Source of the DNA: Pelodictyon phaeoclathratiforme BU-1
GTDB taxonomy: Bacteria > Bacteroidota > Chlorobiia > Chlorobiales > Chlorobiaceae
NCBI RefSeq assembly: GCF_000020645.1
Contig: NC_011060.1
Location: 1,688,501 to 1,752,500, forward strand
Direction of reading: 5' to 3'
DNA length: 64,000 nt
Position numbers and translations under genes: made by a program. The notes under the pieces were generated by a model, which did not search any database, was not told where the DNA came from, and worked only from the letters and a program-made list of their open reading frames with translations. This document shows, piece by piece, positions 8,179 through 16,910 of this stretch. Within the stretch, counting starts at the first letter, position 1, and each line of letters begins with the position of its first letter.

Positions 8179-8877
8179 ATGAAAAACAAGGTATTTCTTA
8201 TTACCGGGGCATCAACCGGTATCGGTGAAGCAACAGCAAGGCGTGCTGTGGAAGCGGGATTCAAGGTGGCGCTTGTCGCCCGTTCTACCGAAAAGCTTGA
8301 ACGATTGCAGGCAGAACTGGGCCCTGAGAGGGCTCTTGCCATAACCTGTGATGTTGCAAACTGGCAGTCGCAGCAAACAATGGTAGAAACGACCCTGAAA
8401 CACTTCGGACGAATTGATGTGGTTTTTGCAAACGCTGGCTTTTCGAAGGGCTCAACCTTTTATGGCGGAGAGGATAAGCCTGAAGAGTGGAAAGAGATGG
8501 TGATGGTCAATGTCTATGGCGCTGCAGCCACGGCTCGGCTGACCCTTCCTGAACTGGTAAAAAACAGGGGTCACCTGCTGATTACCGGCTCTGTAGTGGG
8601 ACGTATCACCTCCATCAGGAACCTCTATTCAGCAACAAAATGGGCTATCACCGGCATGGCACAGGCTATCCGCAATGAGATGGCGGAAACCGGGGTGCGC
8701 GTCACCCTTGTTGAACCCGGAGTTGTCGATACCCCTTTCTGGGAGGCTCTGCAAAAACCCTGCACCGCAGAACTTCAGCCGGATGATATTGCCCGCGCAG
8801 TCATGTATGCCGTCAGTCAGCCCGCGCATGTTGATGTCAATGAAATCCTGATCCGCCCGACAGGTCAGCCCCATTGA
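8179..8877 (+). CDS. Short-chain dehydrogenase/reductase (SDR), NAD(P)-dependent
   Basis: The 232-residue protein is a classical SDR. It has the dinucleotide motif GASTGIG at 9-15, a VARS segment that suggests NADP(H) preference through Arg, NAGF in the middle, the active-site Ser in ITGSVVG and the catalytic YSATK (Tyr and Lys four apart), then PGVVDTPF. The substrate cannot be read from sequence; relatives include clavaldehyde dehydrogenase-like and YdfG-like hydroxy-acid reductases. It starts 14 bases after the permease stop and is probably cotranscribed with it. Confidence 0.85.
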   Translation: MKNKVFLITGASTGIGEATARRAVEAGFKVALVARSTEKLERLQAELGPERALAITCDVANWQSQQTMVETTLKHFGRIDVVFANAGFSKGSTFYGGEDKPEEWKEMVMVNVYGAAATARLTLPELVKNRGHLLITGSVVGRITSIRNLYSATKWAITGMAQAIRNEMAETGVRVTLVEPGVVDTPFWEALQKPCTAELQPDDIARAVMYAVSQPAHVDVNEILIRPTGQPH

Positions 8878-8934
8878 AATGATGGCGTCTTCCGGTACAT
8901 TTTTGAAACGAATGCAACTTCTTTGCAACACTTT

Positions 8935-9588
8935 ATGCTGATAACCTTTGAAGGAATCGATGGCGCAGGCAAATCAACCCAGATAAAAGAGCTTGTCCAT
9001 GCCCTTGGCCTCCAGGGAATTGAGGCTGTTGTTTTGAGAGAACCTGGCGGCACCACCGTAGCCGAAAAAATTCGTCAGATCCTGCTTGAAAGCTCTCATG
9101 GAATTACCCCGGTGGGTGAGCTGCTTCTTTTTTCAGCATCGAGGGCGGAACTGGTTCAGGAGGTTATCCGGCCAGCCCTTGCCAGTGGAAAAACAATTAT
9201 TCTTGACCGTTTTTTTGACTCTACGACCGCCTATCAGGGATATGGCCGTGGTATCGACATGGAGTTGCTCCGCTCCATCATCGCAATTTCGACCTGCGGC
9301 ATTACTCCTGATATCACCTTCTATCTTGATCTGGAGCCTGAAGAGGCTCTGAAGAGAAAATATTCAAAAACCTCTATCCCTCTGGCTTTTGAGGGCGAGG
9401 AGCTTGACCGTATGGAGCGTTCGGGTCTTGAATTTTACCGCAATGTACGGCGTGGCTACCTCGACATTAAACAACTCGAAAACCGGCGTTTTGTCCAATT
9501 AAACGCTCTTGACCCAGTAGCGGTCATTCACGGCAAGATCCTTGCTCTTCTCGGGGAGCGCTTTCCCTCCTTTCTGAACCCTGTATGA
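8935..9588 (+). CDS. tmk: Thymidylate kinase
   Basis: Tmk phosphorylates dTMP to dTDP in the cytoplasm. The protein opens MLITFEGIDGAGKST, with the P-loop at residues 6-13. REPGGT follows, then LDRFFDSTTAYQG carrying the DR(Y/F) motif that contacts the base and phosphate. The length of 217 residues is normal. A TTG at 8923 would add four residues (MQHF), but the ATG at 8935 gives the family start. It lies 57 bases after the SDR gene. Confidence 0.93.
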   Translation: MLITFEGIDGAGKSTQIKELVHALGLQGIEAVVLREPGGTTVAEKIRQILLESSHGITPVGELLLFSASRAELVQEVIRPALASGKTIILDRFFDSTTAYQGYGRGIDMELLRSIIAISTCGITPDITFYLDLEPEEALKRKYSKTSIPLAFEGEELDRMERSGLEFYRNVRRGYLDIKQLENRRFVQLNALDPVAVIHGKILALLGERFPSFLNPV

Positions 9589-9721
9589 ATCAAAAATACC
9601 CCGTTACATCCAGAGAGGTAAAAAGAACCGGTTTATTGTGAAAGTTTTCTACCGGATTCTGAAAGAATTTGATTAGATTGCGGTACATTTTACACCACCA
9701 TCACTCCCTTATCGGTCACAC

Positions 9722-10984
9722 ATGCACGAGAGTATTCTTAAAGAGCGTCAACTGAACACCTTTGCCACCTCGATCTCGTTACAGGATATCCGAACCCTGA
9801 AAGAACTCTACCAACTCAAGGCAGAAACCCGTGAACTTCGGGCTCCGGTAGTCAATAACATTATCAAGCAGAGGGTTGTGGGGCAGGCATGTGTAGAGTC
9901 GCTGAAAAATGCACTTTACTCGCTTGAAACCATCTATATTGATGACGATACCGGGTATCGGCTCCTGCGGCTTGACGGACTGAAACAGATTCATGTGGAT
10001 CTGACCTATGAGATACGGGAGCTCCAGAAAGATATCTACTATCTGGAATATGGTGAGGACAAGTTCATCGACTACCTTGCAAAATTTATTCCCGATTTCC
10101 GGGACTATGTCAACAAGGGAGTTGCCATGCTCAAGGGAAAGCACTTTGACGCCTTTATCACTGACCGTGACGGAACAACCAACAACTACTGCGGACGGTA
10201 TCGCTCATCGGTACAGCCCATCTATAACTCGGTGTTCCTCACCCGATTTGCCAAAAACCGCTGTAACTACCCCATCATCATCACCTCTGCTCCCCTGAAA
10301 GATTTTGGCATCCTGAATGTTTCAATCAATCCAAGTAACACGTTTATTTACGCCGGTTCGAAAGGCAGGGAGTTCATTGATCTCGATGGTGAATTCAACA
10401 GTTTCCCCATTGAAGAACGAAAGCAGCGATTGATCAATTTATTGAACGATCGAATGCTCGTGCTCCTTCAGGAACAGGATTTCGAGAAATTTAACTTCAT
10501 CGGTTCTGCCCTGCAGATCAAGTTTGGCCAGACCACCGTTGCCCGCCAGGATATCAGCCACTCGATCAAGGATGACGAGTCTGCCGCTTTTCTTGAGAAG
10601 GTAAAAGGGATTGTCCGTGAAATTGACCCGAGCGGTCGTAACTTCAGGATTGAAGATACTGGCCTTGACATCGAAATCATTTTGACAATTGATGTTGATT
10701 CCAGCGAATCGCCCATCAAGGATTTTGACAAAGGTGACGGACTTTCCTTTATCTGCAGCAAACTGGGAATGGGCGAAACAAAAGGGTCAACCCTTGTTTG
10801 TGGCGATACCCCTTCCGACATTCCCATGCTGAAAAAAGCTGTTGAAATGTTTGATGATGTTTGTGCAATTTTTGTAACGAGGGATGAGAAGCTGAAACAG
10901 CAGATCCGGGAGATCTGCCCGAACAGCTATACGGTACCTTACCCCGACATCCTCCTCACCATCCTTGGACTGCTTTCCCTGTAA
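9722..10984 (+). CDS. HAD-superfamily phosphatase, trehalose-6-phosphate phosphatase-like
   Basis: The 420-residue protein has an N-terminal helical region (about 1-140) that I do not recognise. A HAD domain follows, with motif I TDRDGT (Asp148 nucleophile, Asp150), a SAP motif II near ITSAP, and motif IV GDTPSDIPML (Asp362, Asp366). The cap is of type IIB, the group that contains trehalose-phosphatases and sucrose-phosphatases. The next gene, 32 bases downstream, is a beta-phosphoglucomutase-GH65 fusion, so a role in making or recycling a phosphorylated alpha-glucoside such as trehalose 6-phosphate is reasonable. No trehalose-6-phosphate synthase is seen in the window. The specific substrate is inference. 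Confidence 0.7.
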   Translation: MHESILKERQLNTFATSISLQDIRTLKELYQLKAETRELRAPVVNNIIKQRVVGQACVESLKNALYSLETIYIDDDTGYRLLRLDGLKQIHVDLTYEIRELQKDIYYLEYGEDKFIDYLAKFIPDFRDYVNKGVAMLKGKHFDAFITDRDGTTNNYCGRYRSSVQPIYNSVFLTRFAKNRCNYPIIITSAPLKDFGILNVSINPSNTFIYAGSKGREFIDLDGEFNSFPIEERKQRLINLLNDRMLVLLQEQDFEKFNFIGSALQIKFGQTTVARQDISHSIKDDESAAFLEKVKGIVREIDPSGRNFRIEDTGLDIEIILTIDVDSSESPIKDFDKGDGLSFICSKLGMGETKGSTLVCGDTPSDIPMLKKAVEMFDDVCAIFVTRDEKLKQQIREICPNSYTVPYPDILLTILGLLSL

Positions 10985-11016
10985 TACGATACACAACATG
11001 ATAATTTTTTAATGGT

Positions 11017-14000
11017 ATGAGCAACATCTTCAAAGGCGCAATTTTCGATCTTGATGGGGTGATCACTGGCACGGCAAAAGTACACAGCCTTGCATGGGAA
11101 TCGATGTTTAATTACTTCCTCAAAAATTATGCGGAATTAAACGACGAAACGTACTTCCCTTTCGACCCGGCCCACGACTATCACAAGTATGTAGACGGCA
11201 AACCAAGAATGGAGGGAGTCAAAAGCTTTCTCGCTTCACGTGACATTGAGCTCCCTTATGGCGAACTGGACGATATCCCGGAAAAAGATACCGTCTGCGG
11301 TCTTGGCAACCGCAAAAACAGCCTTTTCACCGAAATTCTCATCAAGGAAGGGCCTGAGGTCTATACCTCATCAATTGACCTGATCCACGTCCTCATCTCA
11401 AAGGGGATTAAAATTGGTATCGCTTCATCAAGCTGCAACTGCCAGCTCATCCTGAAGCTTGCCAAACTTGAACATCTTTTTGAGACCCGTGTGGATGGAG
11501 AGGTCTCCATTCAGCTCGGCCTGAAGGGAAAGCCCAATCCTGATATTTTTATCATGGCGGCCAAAAACCTCGGTCTGGAACCACACGAATGTGTGGTTGT
11601 TGAGGATGCCATTTCCGGCGTTCAGGCTGGCTCCCGAGGCAATTTCGGTCTGGTGCTCGGTATTGCCCGTGACATCGAAGGATCGAAACTGAAGGAGCAG
11701 GGCGCTGATATTGTTGTCAGTGACCTTGGCGAAATCACCTATGAAGAGATTGAGCGCTGGTTCAAGAAGGGACTTGAGTTTGACGGGTGGAACCTGACCT
11801 ATACCGATTATTCTGCCAAAGATGAAAAACTTCGTGAGACACTGACCTCGTGCGGCAATGGCTACCTTGGCGTAAGAGGAGCCTATGAAAGCTCTTCCTG
11901 TACCAACCATCACTATCCCGGCACCTACATTGCCGGAATTTTCAACAGGGTACCCTCGGAGGTTCATGGTCAAACCGTTTTCAACAATGATTTTGTCAAT
12001 ACCCCAAATTGGCTTCCCATCGAATTCAGGATAGGGGGTGGAGAGTTCATTGAACCATTGGGGCAAAAGATACTCAGCTATCGCCAGAACATGAGTCTGC
12101 GCAACGGCCTCATGGAACGGGATCTCGTCATTCAGGACAACCTTGGAAGAATAACAAGCATCAGCAGTCGCCGATTTGCGAGCATGGACGATCCGCACCG
12201 CTGCGCGCTCAAGTTCACCCTGAAACCGGTCAATTACAGTGCGGAAATAGAGTTCCGCTCAGCAATTGACGGAAGGATTAAGAACAAGAATGTTGCGCGA
12301 TACAATGAGCTGACAAACGATCATCTGGAGCAGGTGGAAAGTCTCTCGGAAGATCAGCTCATGCTGCTTCATGTACGCACCAATGTATCGCATTACGATA
12401 TTGTGACCGGCACAAAAACGAGAATTTTATGCCATGGCAAGCCTGCGGTTGTCGAAAGGGTAACATTGAACAACAATCGCTACATCGGAGAGCTCTTCAA
12501 ACTCTCGCTCAATCCGAACAAAGGCTGCACCATTGAAAAACTGGCCGCCATTCATACCTCTCTTGATGCAAAAAGTGTCGATCCACTGAAAGCCACCCGC
12601 CTTTCCCTGCAAAGCGAAGATTCTTTCGATTCGCTCTTCAAGGCGCATAATGATGCCTGGGAGAAAATATGGAAAAAGGCTGATCTGGTTATTGAGGGCG
12701 ACCGCTACAGCCAGAAATTGCTCCGCCTGCACACCTATCACATGATGTGCACCGCTTCGCCGCACAATCCCTCCATTGATGCCGGTATGCCGGCCCGTGG
12801 ACTGAACGGTGAGGCCTACCGTGGACATATTTTCTGGGATGAGATCTTTATTCTGCCCTTTTTCAACCGCCACTTCCCCGAGATCTCAAAGGCTCTTCTG
12901 CTCTACCGATACAATCGGCTTGATGCAGCAAGGGAGTATGCGAGTGAAAATGGCTACAAGGGAGCAATGTTCCCATGGCAGACTGCCGATGATGGCCGCG
13001 AAGATACGCAGATCATCCATTTTAACCCGAAGAGCGGTAGCTGGGGTCCTGACCTCAGCCGTCTGCAGCGACATGTTTCTATTGCGGTCTTCTACAATGT
13101 CTGGCGCTACATCTATGACACCGACGACACGCAGTTCCTCAATGAGTATGGCGCTGAACTGATGTTTGAAATTGCTCGTTTCTGGGCTTCGATTGCCTCA
13201 TATTCGACCGAGAGCGGCAAGTACCATATTGAAGGGGTAATGGGGCCTGATGAATTTCATGAAGCGCTGCCCGATAGTGGCAAAGAGGGACTGAAAGACA
13301 ATGCCTACACCAACATCATGGCGATCTGGCTCTTCGACAAAGCCGCTGAAATCGGTGATAAAATTGATCCTCTTGTGCTTGAAGGATTGATGTCGAAGAT
13401 TGATCTTGACCTTGATGAGCTGAAGAAATGGCGGGAAATCAGCAGCCACATGAATATCCTGATTGATCAGGATGGTGTACTGGAGCAGTTTGAAGGATAC
13501 AAGAGCCTTAAAGAGCTTGACTGGCGTCACTACCGCTCACGGTACGGCAACATCCACCGTATGGACAGGATACTGAAAGCCGAGGGTGATTCGCCCGATC
13601 TGTACAAGGTTGCCAAACAACCTGATGTTTTGATGACCTTTTATACGCTCTCACCCGGTGAGGTAGCCGAGTTGCTCGAAAAAATCGGGTATACGGTACC
13701 CGATGCCCTGACCTTTGTCAGAAACAATTATGCCTATTATGAACCACGGACAAGTCATGGTTCAACCTTGAGCAAGGTGGTTCACAGCATCATCTCAAGC
13801 TATCTGGAAGATGGTCATGAAATGGCATGGAAATGGTTCTCCGAAGCCCTCAAGAGCGATATTCAGGATACCCAGGGCGGCACAACCCAAGAGGGCATTC
13901 ACTGTGGCGTCATGGCTGGAACGCTCGACACTGTTATTCGTTATTTTGCCGGTATTTCATTCTATAACGAAAAACTCAATGTGCATCCAAACCTGCCTGA

Positions 14001-14175
14001 GCAGTGGAAAAAGCTTTCACTAAGCGTCTGTTTCAGGAAAAATCGCTATATCATGACCATTGCACCGAATGATATCGTTGTCACGCTGGTCGAAGCCGAG
14101 GGAGATGAAGCCCTCGCATGTATTGCCGGACAGCATATCACCCTCAGGAAAGGAGTTGCATACCACTCCGCTTGA
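11017..14175 (+). CDS. Beta-phosphoglucomutase fused to GH65 glycoside phosphorylase
   Basis: The 1052-residue protein has two enzymes in one chain. Residues about 1-245 are a HAD beta-phosphoglucomutase: FDLDGVIT (Asp11 nucleophile, Asp13 acid/base), ASSSCN, GKPNPDIF and VVEDAISGVQAG. Residues about 260-1050 are a GH65 enzyme, with the general acid Glu746 in GVMGPDEFHE, a YRGHIFWDEIF stretch and KQPDVL before the phosphate-site region. GH65 enzymes phosphorolyse trehalose, maltose, kojibiose or nigerose with inversion, giving beta-glucose 1-phosphate; the mutase converts this to glucose 6-phosphate. The fusion therefore channels the product. Which disaccharide is used cannot be decided here; the upstream HAD phosphatase makes trehalose a good guess. 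A hairpin terminator follows. Confidence 0.88.
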   Translation: MSNIFKGAIFDLDGVITGTAKVHSLAWESMFNYFLKNYAELNDETYFPFDPAHDYHKYVDGKPRMEGVKSFLASRDIELPYGELDDIPEKDTVCGLGNRKNSLFTEILIKEGPEVYTSSIDLIHVLISKGIKIGIASSSCNCQLILKLAKLEHLFETRVDGEVSIQLGLKGKPNPDIFIMAAKNLGLEPHECVVVEDAISGVQAGSRGNFGLVLGIARDIEGSKLKEQGADIVVSDLGEITYEEIERWFKKGLEFDGWNLTYTDYSAKDEKLRETLTSCGNGYLGVRGAYESSSCTNHHYPGTYIAGIFNRVPSEVHGQTVFNNDFVNTPNWLPIEFRIGGGEFIEPLGQKILSYRQNMSLRNGLMERDLVIQDNLGRITSISSRRFASMDDPHRCALKFTLKPVNYSAEIEFRSAIDGRIKNKNVARYNELTNDHLEQVESLSEDQLMLLHVRTNVSHYDIVTGTKTRILCHGKPAVVERVTLNNNRYIGELFKLSLNPNKGCTIEKLAAIHTSLDAKSVDPLKATRLSLQSEDSFDSLFKAHNDAWEKIWKKADLVIEGDRYSQKLLRLHTYHMMCTASPHNPSIDAGMPARGLNGEAYRGHIFWDEIFILPFFNRHFPEISKALLLYRYNRLDAAREYASENGYKGAMFPWQTADDGREDTQIIHFNPKSGSWGPDLSRLQRHVSIAVFYNVWRYIYDTDDTQFLNEYGAELMFEIARFWASIASYSTESGKYHIEGVMGPDEFHEALPDSGKEGLKDNAYTNIMAIWLFDKAAEIGDKIDPLVLEGLMSKIDLDLDELKKWREISSHMNILIDQDGVLEQFEGYKSLKELDWRHYRSRYGNIHRMDRILKAEGDSPDLYKVAKQPDVLMTFYTLSPGEVAELLEKIGYTVPDALTFVRNNYAYYEPRTSHGSTLSKVVHSIISSYLEDGHEMAWKWFSEALKSDIQDTQGGTTQEGIHCGVMAGTLDTVIRYFAGISFYNEKLNVHPNLPEQWKKLSLSVCFRKNRYIMTIAPNDIVVTLVEAEGDEALACIAGQHITLRKGVAYHSA

Positions 14176-14192
14176 GCAAAAAAAGAATAAAA

Positions 14193-14230
14193 AAAGCAGA
14201 AAGCTGGTATCAAGGCCAGCTTTCTGCTTT
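14193..14230. terminator. Strong hairpin terminator after the GH65 fusion gene
   Basis: AAAGCAGAAAGCTGG (14193-14207) pairs perfectly with CCAGCTTTCTGCTTT (14216-14230) around an eight-base loop. The flanking A and T runs make it usable in both directions. Confidence 0.85.
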
Positions 14231-14278
14231 ATATTCAAATTTGAAGTCTCACACTGTTTTTGACCTATTGAAGATCCT

Positions 14279-15319
14279 ATGCGCCTGTCCAACTTTCGAT
14301 ATACCCTGCCCAAAACAAAAATAGCCGATGAACCTGCTTCGCCGAGAGGGAAGTGCAAAATGATGGTACTGAACCGGCGAAAAAAAGACATCGAGCATAA
14401 AGTCTTCGAAGATATCGTCTCCTATTTTAAAAAAGGGGATCTGCTTGTGTTGAATAACAGCAGGGTCTTCCCCGCAAAAATCTTTGGTCAGAAAGAGAAG
14501 ACTGATGCAAAAATTGAAGTCTTCCTGCTCAGAGTGCTCAATAAAGAGGCTGGATTGTGGGATGTTCTGGTTGATCCTGCACGCAAAGTAAGAGTTGGCA
14601 ACAAGATCTACTTTGAGGAGGATGTGGTTGCTGAAGTTGTTGACAACACCACTTCACGGGGAAGAACCATCAGGTTCCTCAATCCAGACATCGATGTTTT
14701 CAGTCTCGTCGAACGCATCGGCAATATTCCCCTGCCCCCCTACTTCACCCGTCCACCCCGTGAATCAGACAAGGAAAACTATCAGACCGTCTACGCCTCC
14801 GAGACCGGCGCTGTTGTAGCTCCAATGGCCGGACTGCATTTCACCATGCCTATCCTGCAAAAAATCCAGAAAATAGGGGTAAAAATCCTGCCGATCACCC
14901 TCCATCCGAGTTTGAGCACCTTTAATGCTATTGAGGTTGAGGATGTCTCCAAGCACAAGATGGATTCTGAATACTTTAATATCCCCTATCAAACGGCCAT
15001 GGAGATCAATGAAACCAAGGTCAACAAAACAGGACGGGTTATTGCTGTTGGAACAACAACATGCCGAGTGCTTGAAGCCAATGCTACGGTTGACGGGAAG
15101 ATCAAGTTTGGAAGGGGTTGGACCGACAAGTTCATCTATCCCCCTTACCAGTTCAAGGTAACCGATGCGCTTTTGACCAATTTCCAGCAACCTGAAACCA
15201 CACTGCTGATGACGGTAAGCGCTTTTGCAGAACACCGCCTCCTGATGGAAGCCTATAAAACCGCGCTCAAGGAGGACTACCAGTTTCTGGCCTATGGAGA
15301 TGCCATGTTCATTCATTAA
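14279..15319 (+). CDS. queA: S-adenosylmethionine:tRNA ribosyltransferase-isomerase
   Basis: QueA transfers the ribosyl part of SAM to 7-aminomethyl-7-deazaguanine in tRNA, forming epoxyqueuosine. The 346 residues fit the family length. LLVLNNSRVFPAKIFG near the N-terminus, a LWDVLVDPARKVRVG segment, VYASETGAVVAPMAGLHFT and the C-terminal TTLLMTVSAFA with YGDAMFI are all standard QueA blocks. The usual ASRLLVLDR near residue 25 is here KCKMMVLNR. The start ATG at 14279 is the only one that preserves the N-terminal FRYTLP segment. It precedes ispD by 23 bases. Confidence 0.93.
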   Translation: MRLSNFRYTLPKTKIADEPASPRGKCKMMVLNRRKKDIEHKVFEDIVSYFKKGDLLVLNNSRVFPAKIFGQKEKTDAKIEVFLLRVLNKEAGLWDVLVDPARKVRVGNKIYFEEDVVAEVVDNTTSRGRTIRFLNPDIDVFSLVERIGNIPLPPYFTRPPRESDKENYQTVYASETGAVVAPMAGLHFTMPILQKIQKIGVKILPITLHPSLSTFNAIEVEDVSKHKMDSEYFNIPYQTAMEINETKVNKTGRVIAVGTTTCRVLEANATVDGKIKFGRGWTDKFIYPPYQFKVTDALLTNFQQPETTLLMTVSAFAEHRLLMEAYKTALKEDYQFLAYGDAMFIH

Positions 15320-15342
15320 CCAGTGAAAGTACTTGACCTTTT

Positions 15343-16074
15343 ATGCAAGCAACAGCCATTATAGCCGCAAGCGGTATCGGAAAACGGATGCAGCTCAGGG
15401 AGGGTGAGAGCAAACAGTTACTTGAAGTCGGAGGGTTTCCGGTTATCTACCATACCCTGAAGGCTTTTCAGATGGCCTCTTCGGTTAAAGCCATCTATAT
15501 TGCCACCAGGCTGGAGAACAGGAGCATACTCGAAGAACTTGCTGCTGCCTCGGGTTTCAGTAAGCTGAAAGCCATTATCGAGGGCGGAAAAGAGCGACAG
15601 GATTCCGTTTACAACTGCATCCGTGCCATTGAGGAAGAAAAACGCCTGACAGGTGCTTCTGCAGAGATCATTCTGGTTCATGATGGTGCACGCCCCTTTA
15701 TTCGTTCTGAAGAGATTGATGAAATTGCGCGCCTCTCCATGCAGTATGGCGCCTGTGTTCCGGCAAACAGGCCAAAAGACACGATCAAGTATGTCGGGGA
15801 GAATCCGGAGTTTTTTGGTGAAACCCTTGACCGCAGCAAACTTCTCCAGGTACAAACTCCCCAGGGTTTTCAAAGCAACCTCTTGATCCAGGCGCATGAG
15901 CAGGCAGAACTGGAAGGGTGGTATGCAACCGATGACGCTGCGCTGGTCGAGCGTTTTTTTCCTGAACAACCCGTAAAAATTTTTGAAACCGGCTATCACA
16001 ATATCAAAATTACGACACCGGAAGATATTCCCGTTGCCGAGGCGATATTCAGCCAGATTTCAACACGGAGTTAA
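15343..16074 (+). CDS. ispD: 2-C-methyl-D-erythritol 4-phosphate cytidylyltransferase
   Basis: IspD makes CDP-ME in the non-mevalonate isoprenoid pathway, which supplies the phytyl/farnesyl tails, carotenoids and quinones. The N-terminus AIIAASGIGKRM carries the nucleotide-binding pattern, though the usual AAG(x)GxRM is here ASGIGKRM. K23-type QLLEVGG, then VHDGARPF and ANRPKDTIK followed by LLQVQTPQGF complete the family blocks, and ATDDAALVE is near the end. The length is 243 residues. It is cotranscribed with queA. Confidence 0.93.
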   Translation: MQATAIIAASGIGKRMQLREGESKQLLEVGGFPVIYHTLKAFQMASSVKAIYIATRLENRSILEELAAASGFSKLKAIIEGGKERQDSVYNCIRAIEEEKRLTGASAEIILVHDGARPFIRSEEIDEIARLSMQYGACVPANRPKDTIKYVGENPEFFGETLDRSKLLQVQTPQGFQSNLLIQAHEQAELEGWYATDDAALVERFFPEQPVKIFETGYHNIKITTPEDIPVAEAIFSQISTRS

Positions 16075-16155
16075 CACCGCAAAAAAAGAACAAATAAAAC
16101 ATCATCTCGGCTTGTTTATTCCTGAAGCCTATAGTATATTTTCAGCCGGTAAAAT

Positions 16156-16232
16156 GGTGAGGTAGCTCAGTTGGTTAGAGCACAGGATTCATAACCCTGA
16201 GGTCGAGGGTTCAACTCCCTCTCTCACCACCA
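16156..16232 (+). tRNA. tRNA-Met (CAT anticodon), elongator type
   Basis: The 77-nt cloverleaf includes an encoded CCA (16230-16232). The acceptor pairs GGTGAGG with TCTCACC, with one G-T at the base. The T-arm has GGTTCAA. The anticodon loop is TTCATAA. The last pair of the anticodon stem (A31 with C39) is a mismatch. The acceptor begins with a G-C pair, so it is not an initiator; a lysidine-modified tRNA-Ile cannot be excluded from the CAT alone. Confidence 0.9.
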
Positions 16233-16239
16233 CTGTAAA

Positions 16240-16312
16240 GCGGGTGTAACTCAGTTGGTAGAGTGTTTGCTTCCCAAGCAAAATGTCGCGAGTTCGAATC
16301 TCGTCACCCGCT
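16240..16312 (+). tRNA. tRNA-Gly (CCC anticodon)
   Basis: The 73-nt cloverleaf starts GCGGGTG and ends CACCCGC plus discriminator T, all seven acceptor pairs intact. The anticodon loop TTCCCAA sits on a TTTGC/GCAAA stem. The T-loop has GTTCGAATC. CCA is not encoded (the next bases are CAA), unlike the tRNA-Met seven bases upstream. Confidence 0.93.
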
Positions 16313-16358
16313 CAAAGTCAGTGGGCAATATTTAATCTCTTTTTCCAGTGTACCAATT

Positions 16359-16811
16359 ATGACTCAATCCTCTGTTTTTTTTGGTCCGGTAACTGTTGAA
16401 GAGATCAATACCACACAAATCATTGATGGCCAGATGGCCCGCCACCTCGGTATTGAAATGACCGAAATCGGACCTGACTTCATGACGGCAAAAATGCCCG
16501 TCGATCATCGTACCATACAGCGTATCGGAATTCTTCACGGGGGAGCCTCACTGGCTCTGGCTGAAACCGTCGGAAGCATTGCCGCCTCTTACTGCGTTGA
16601 CCGTAACTCTTTTTACATTGTCGGTCAAGAGATCAATGCAAACCATATCCGTCCGGTCAGGAGCGGTTTTGTCTACGCTACGGCAACTCCCCTGCATCTT
16701 GGAAAAAGCTCACAGGTATGGGATATCAGAGTAAAAAATGAGGAGGGTAAACTTACCTGCGTCAGCCGCTTTACCGTTGCTGTCCTGAAAAAAGCTCCGC
16801 TCCCTCAATAA
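16359..16811 (+). CDS. Hotdog-fold thioesterase, PaaI/YdiI type
   Basis: The 150-residue product belongs to the PaaI-like acyl-CoA thioesterases. It has RIGILHGGASLALAETVGS, where HGG and the Glu of AET form the active site, and the later INANHIRPVRSGFVYATATPLH strand pair. This group cleaves aryl- or hydroxynaphthoyl-CoA; in a menaquinone-containing bacterium 1,4-dihydroxy-2-naphthoyl-CoA is a possible substrate, which is inference. The open frame extends upstream into tRNA-Gly, but the ATG at 16359 is the first that clears the tRNA and gives the family start. Confidence 0.85.
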   Translation: MTQSSVFFGPVTVEEINTTQIIDGQMARHLGIEMTEIGPDFMTAKMPVDHRTIQRIGILHGGASLALAETVGSIAASYCVDRNSFYIVGQEINANHIRPVRSGFVYATATPLHLGKSSQVWDIRVKNEEGKLTCVSRFTVAVLKKAPLPQ

Positions 16812-16834
16812 ATAGTGACTCTTGCTATTTTTTT
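16810..16834 (+). terminator. Weak hairpin with T-run after the thioesterase gene
   Basis: AAATAG (16810-16815) pairs with CTATTT (16825-16830), followed by four more T residues. The stem is short and AT-rich, so termination may be partial. Confidence 0.4.
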
Positions 16835-16854
16835 AATACATTTATTTCATTCAG

Positions 16855-16890
16855 CGTAGAAATTTTTCACAGTCGTAGAAGTTTTTCACA
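16855..16890 (+). promoter_or_regulatory. Tandem 17-bp direct repeat upstream of the bchR candidate
   Basis: CGTAGAAATTTTTCACA (16855-16871) recurs as CGTAGAAGTTTTTCACA (16874-16890): 16 of 17 bases agree and the period is 19, close to two helical turns. The second copy ends 20 bases before the start codon. Spacing and position suit a dimeric activator or repressor, but no known binding motif is recognised. Confidence 0.5.
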
Positions 16891-16910
16891 TTTATTGCAG
16901 ATTTCAGGGT

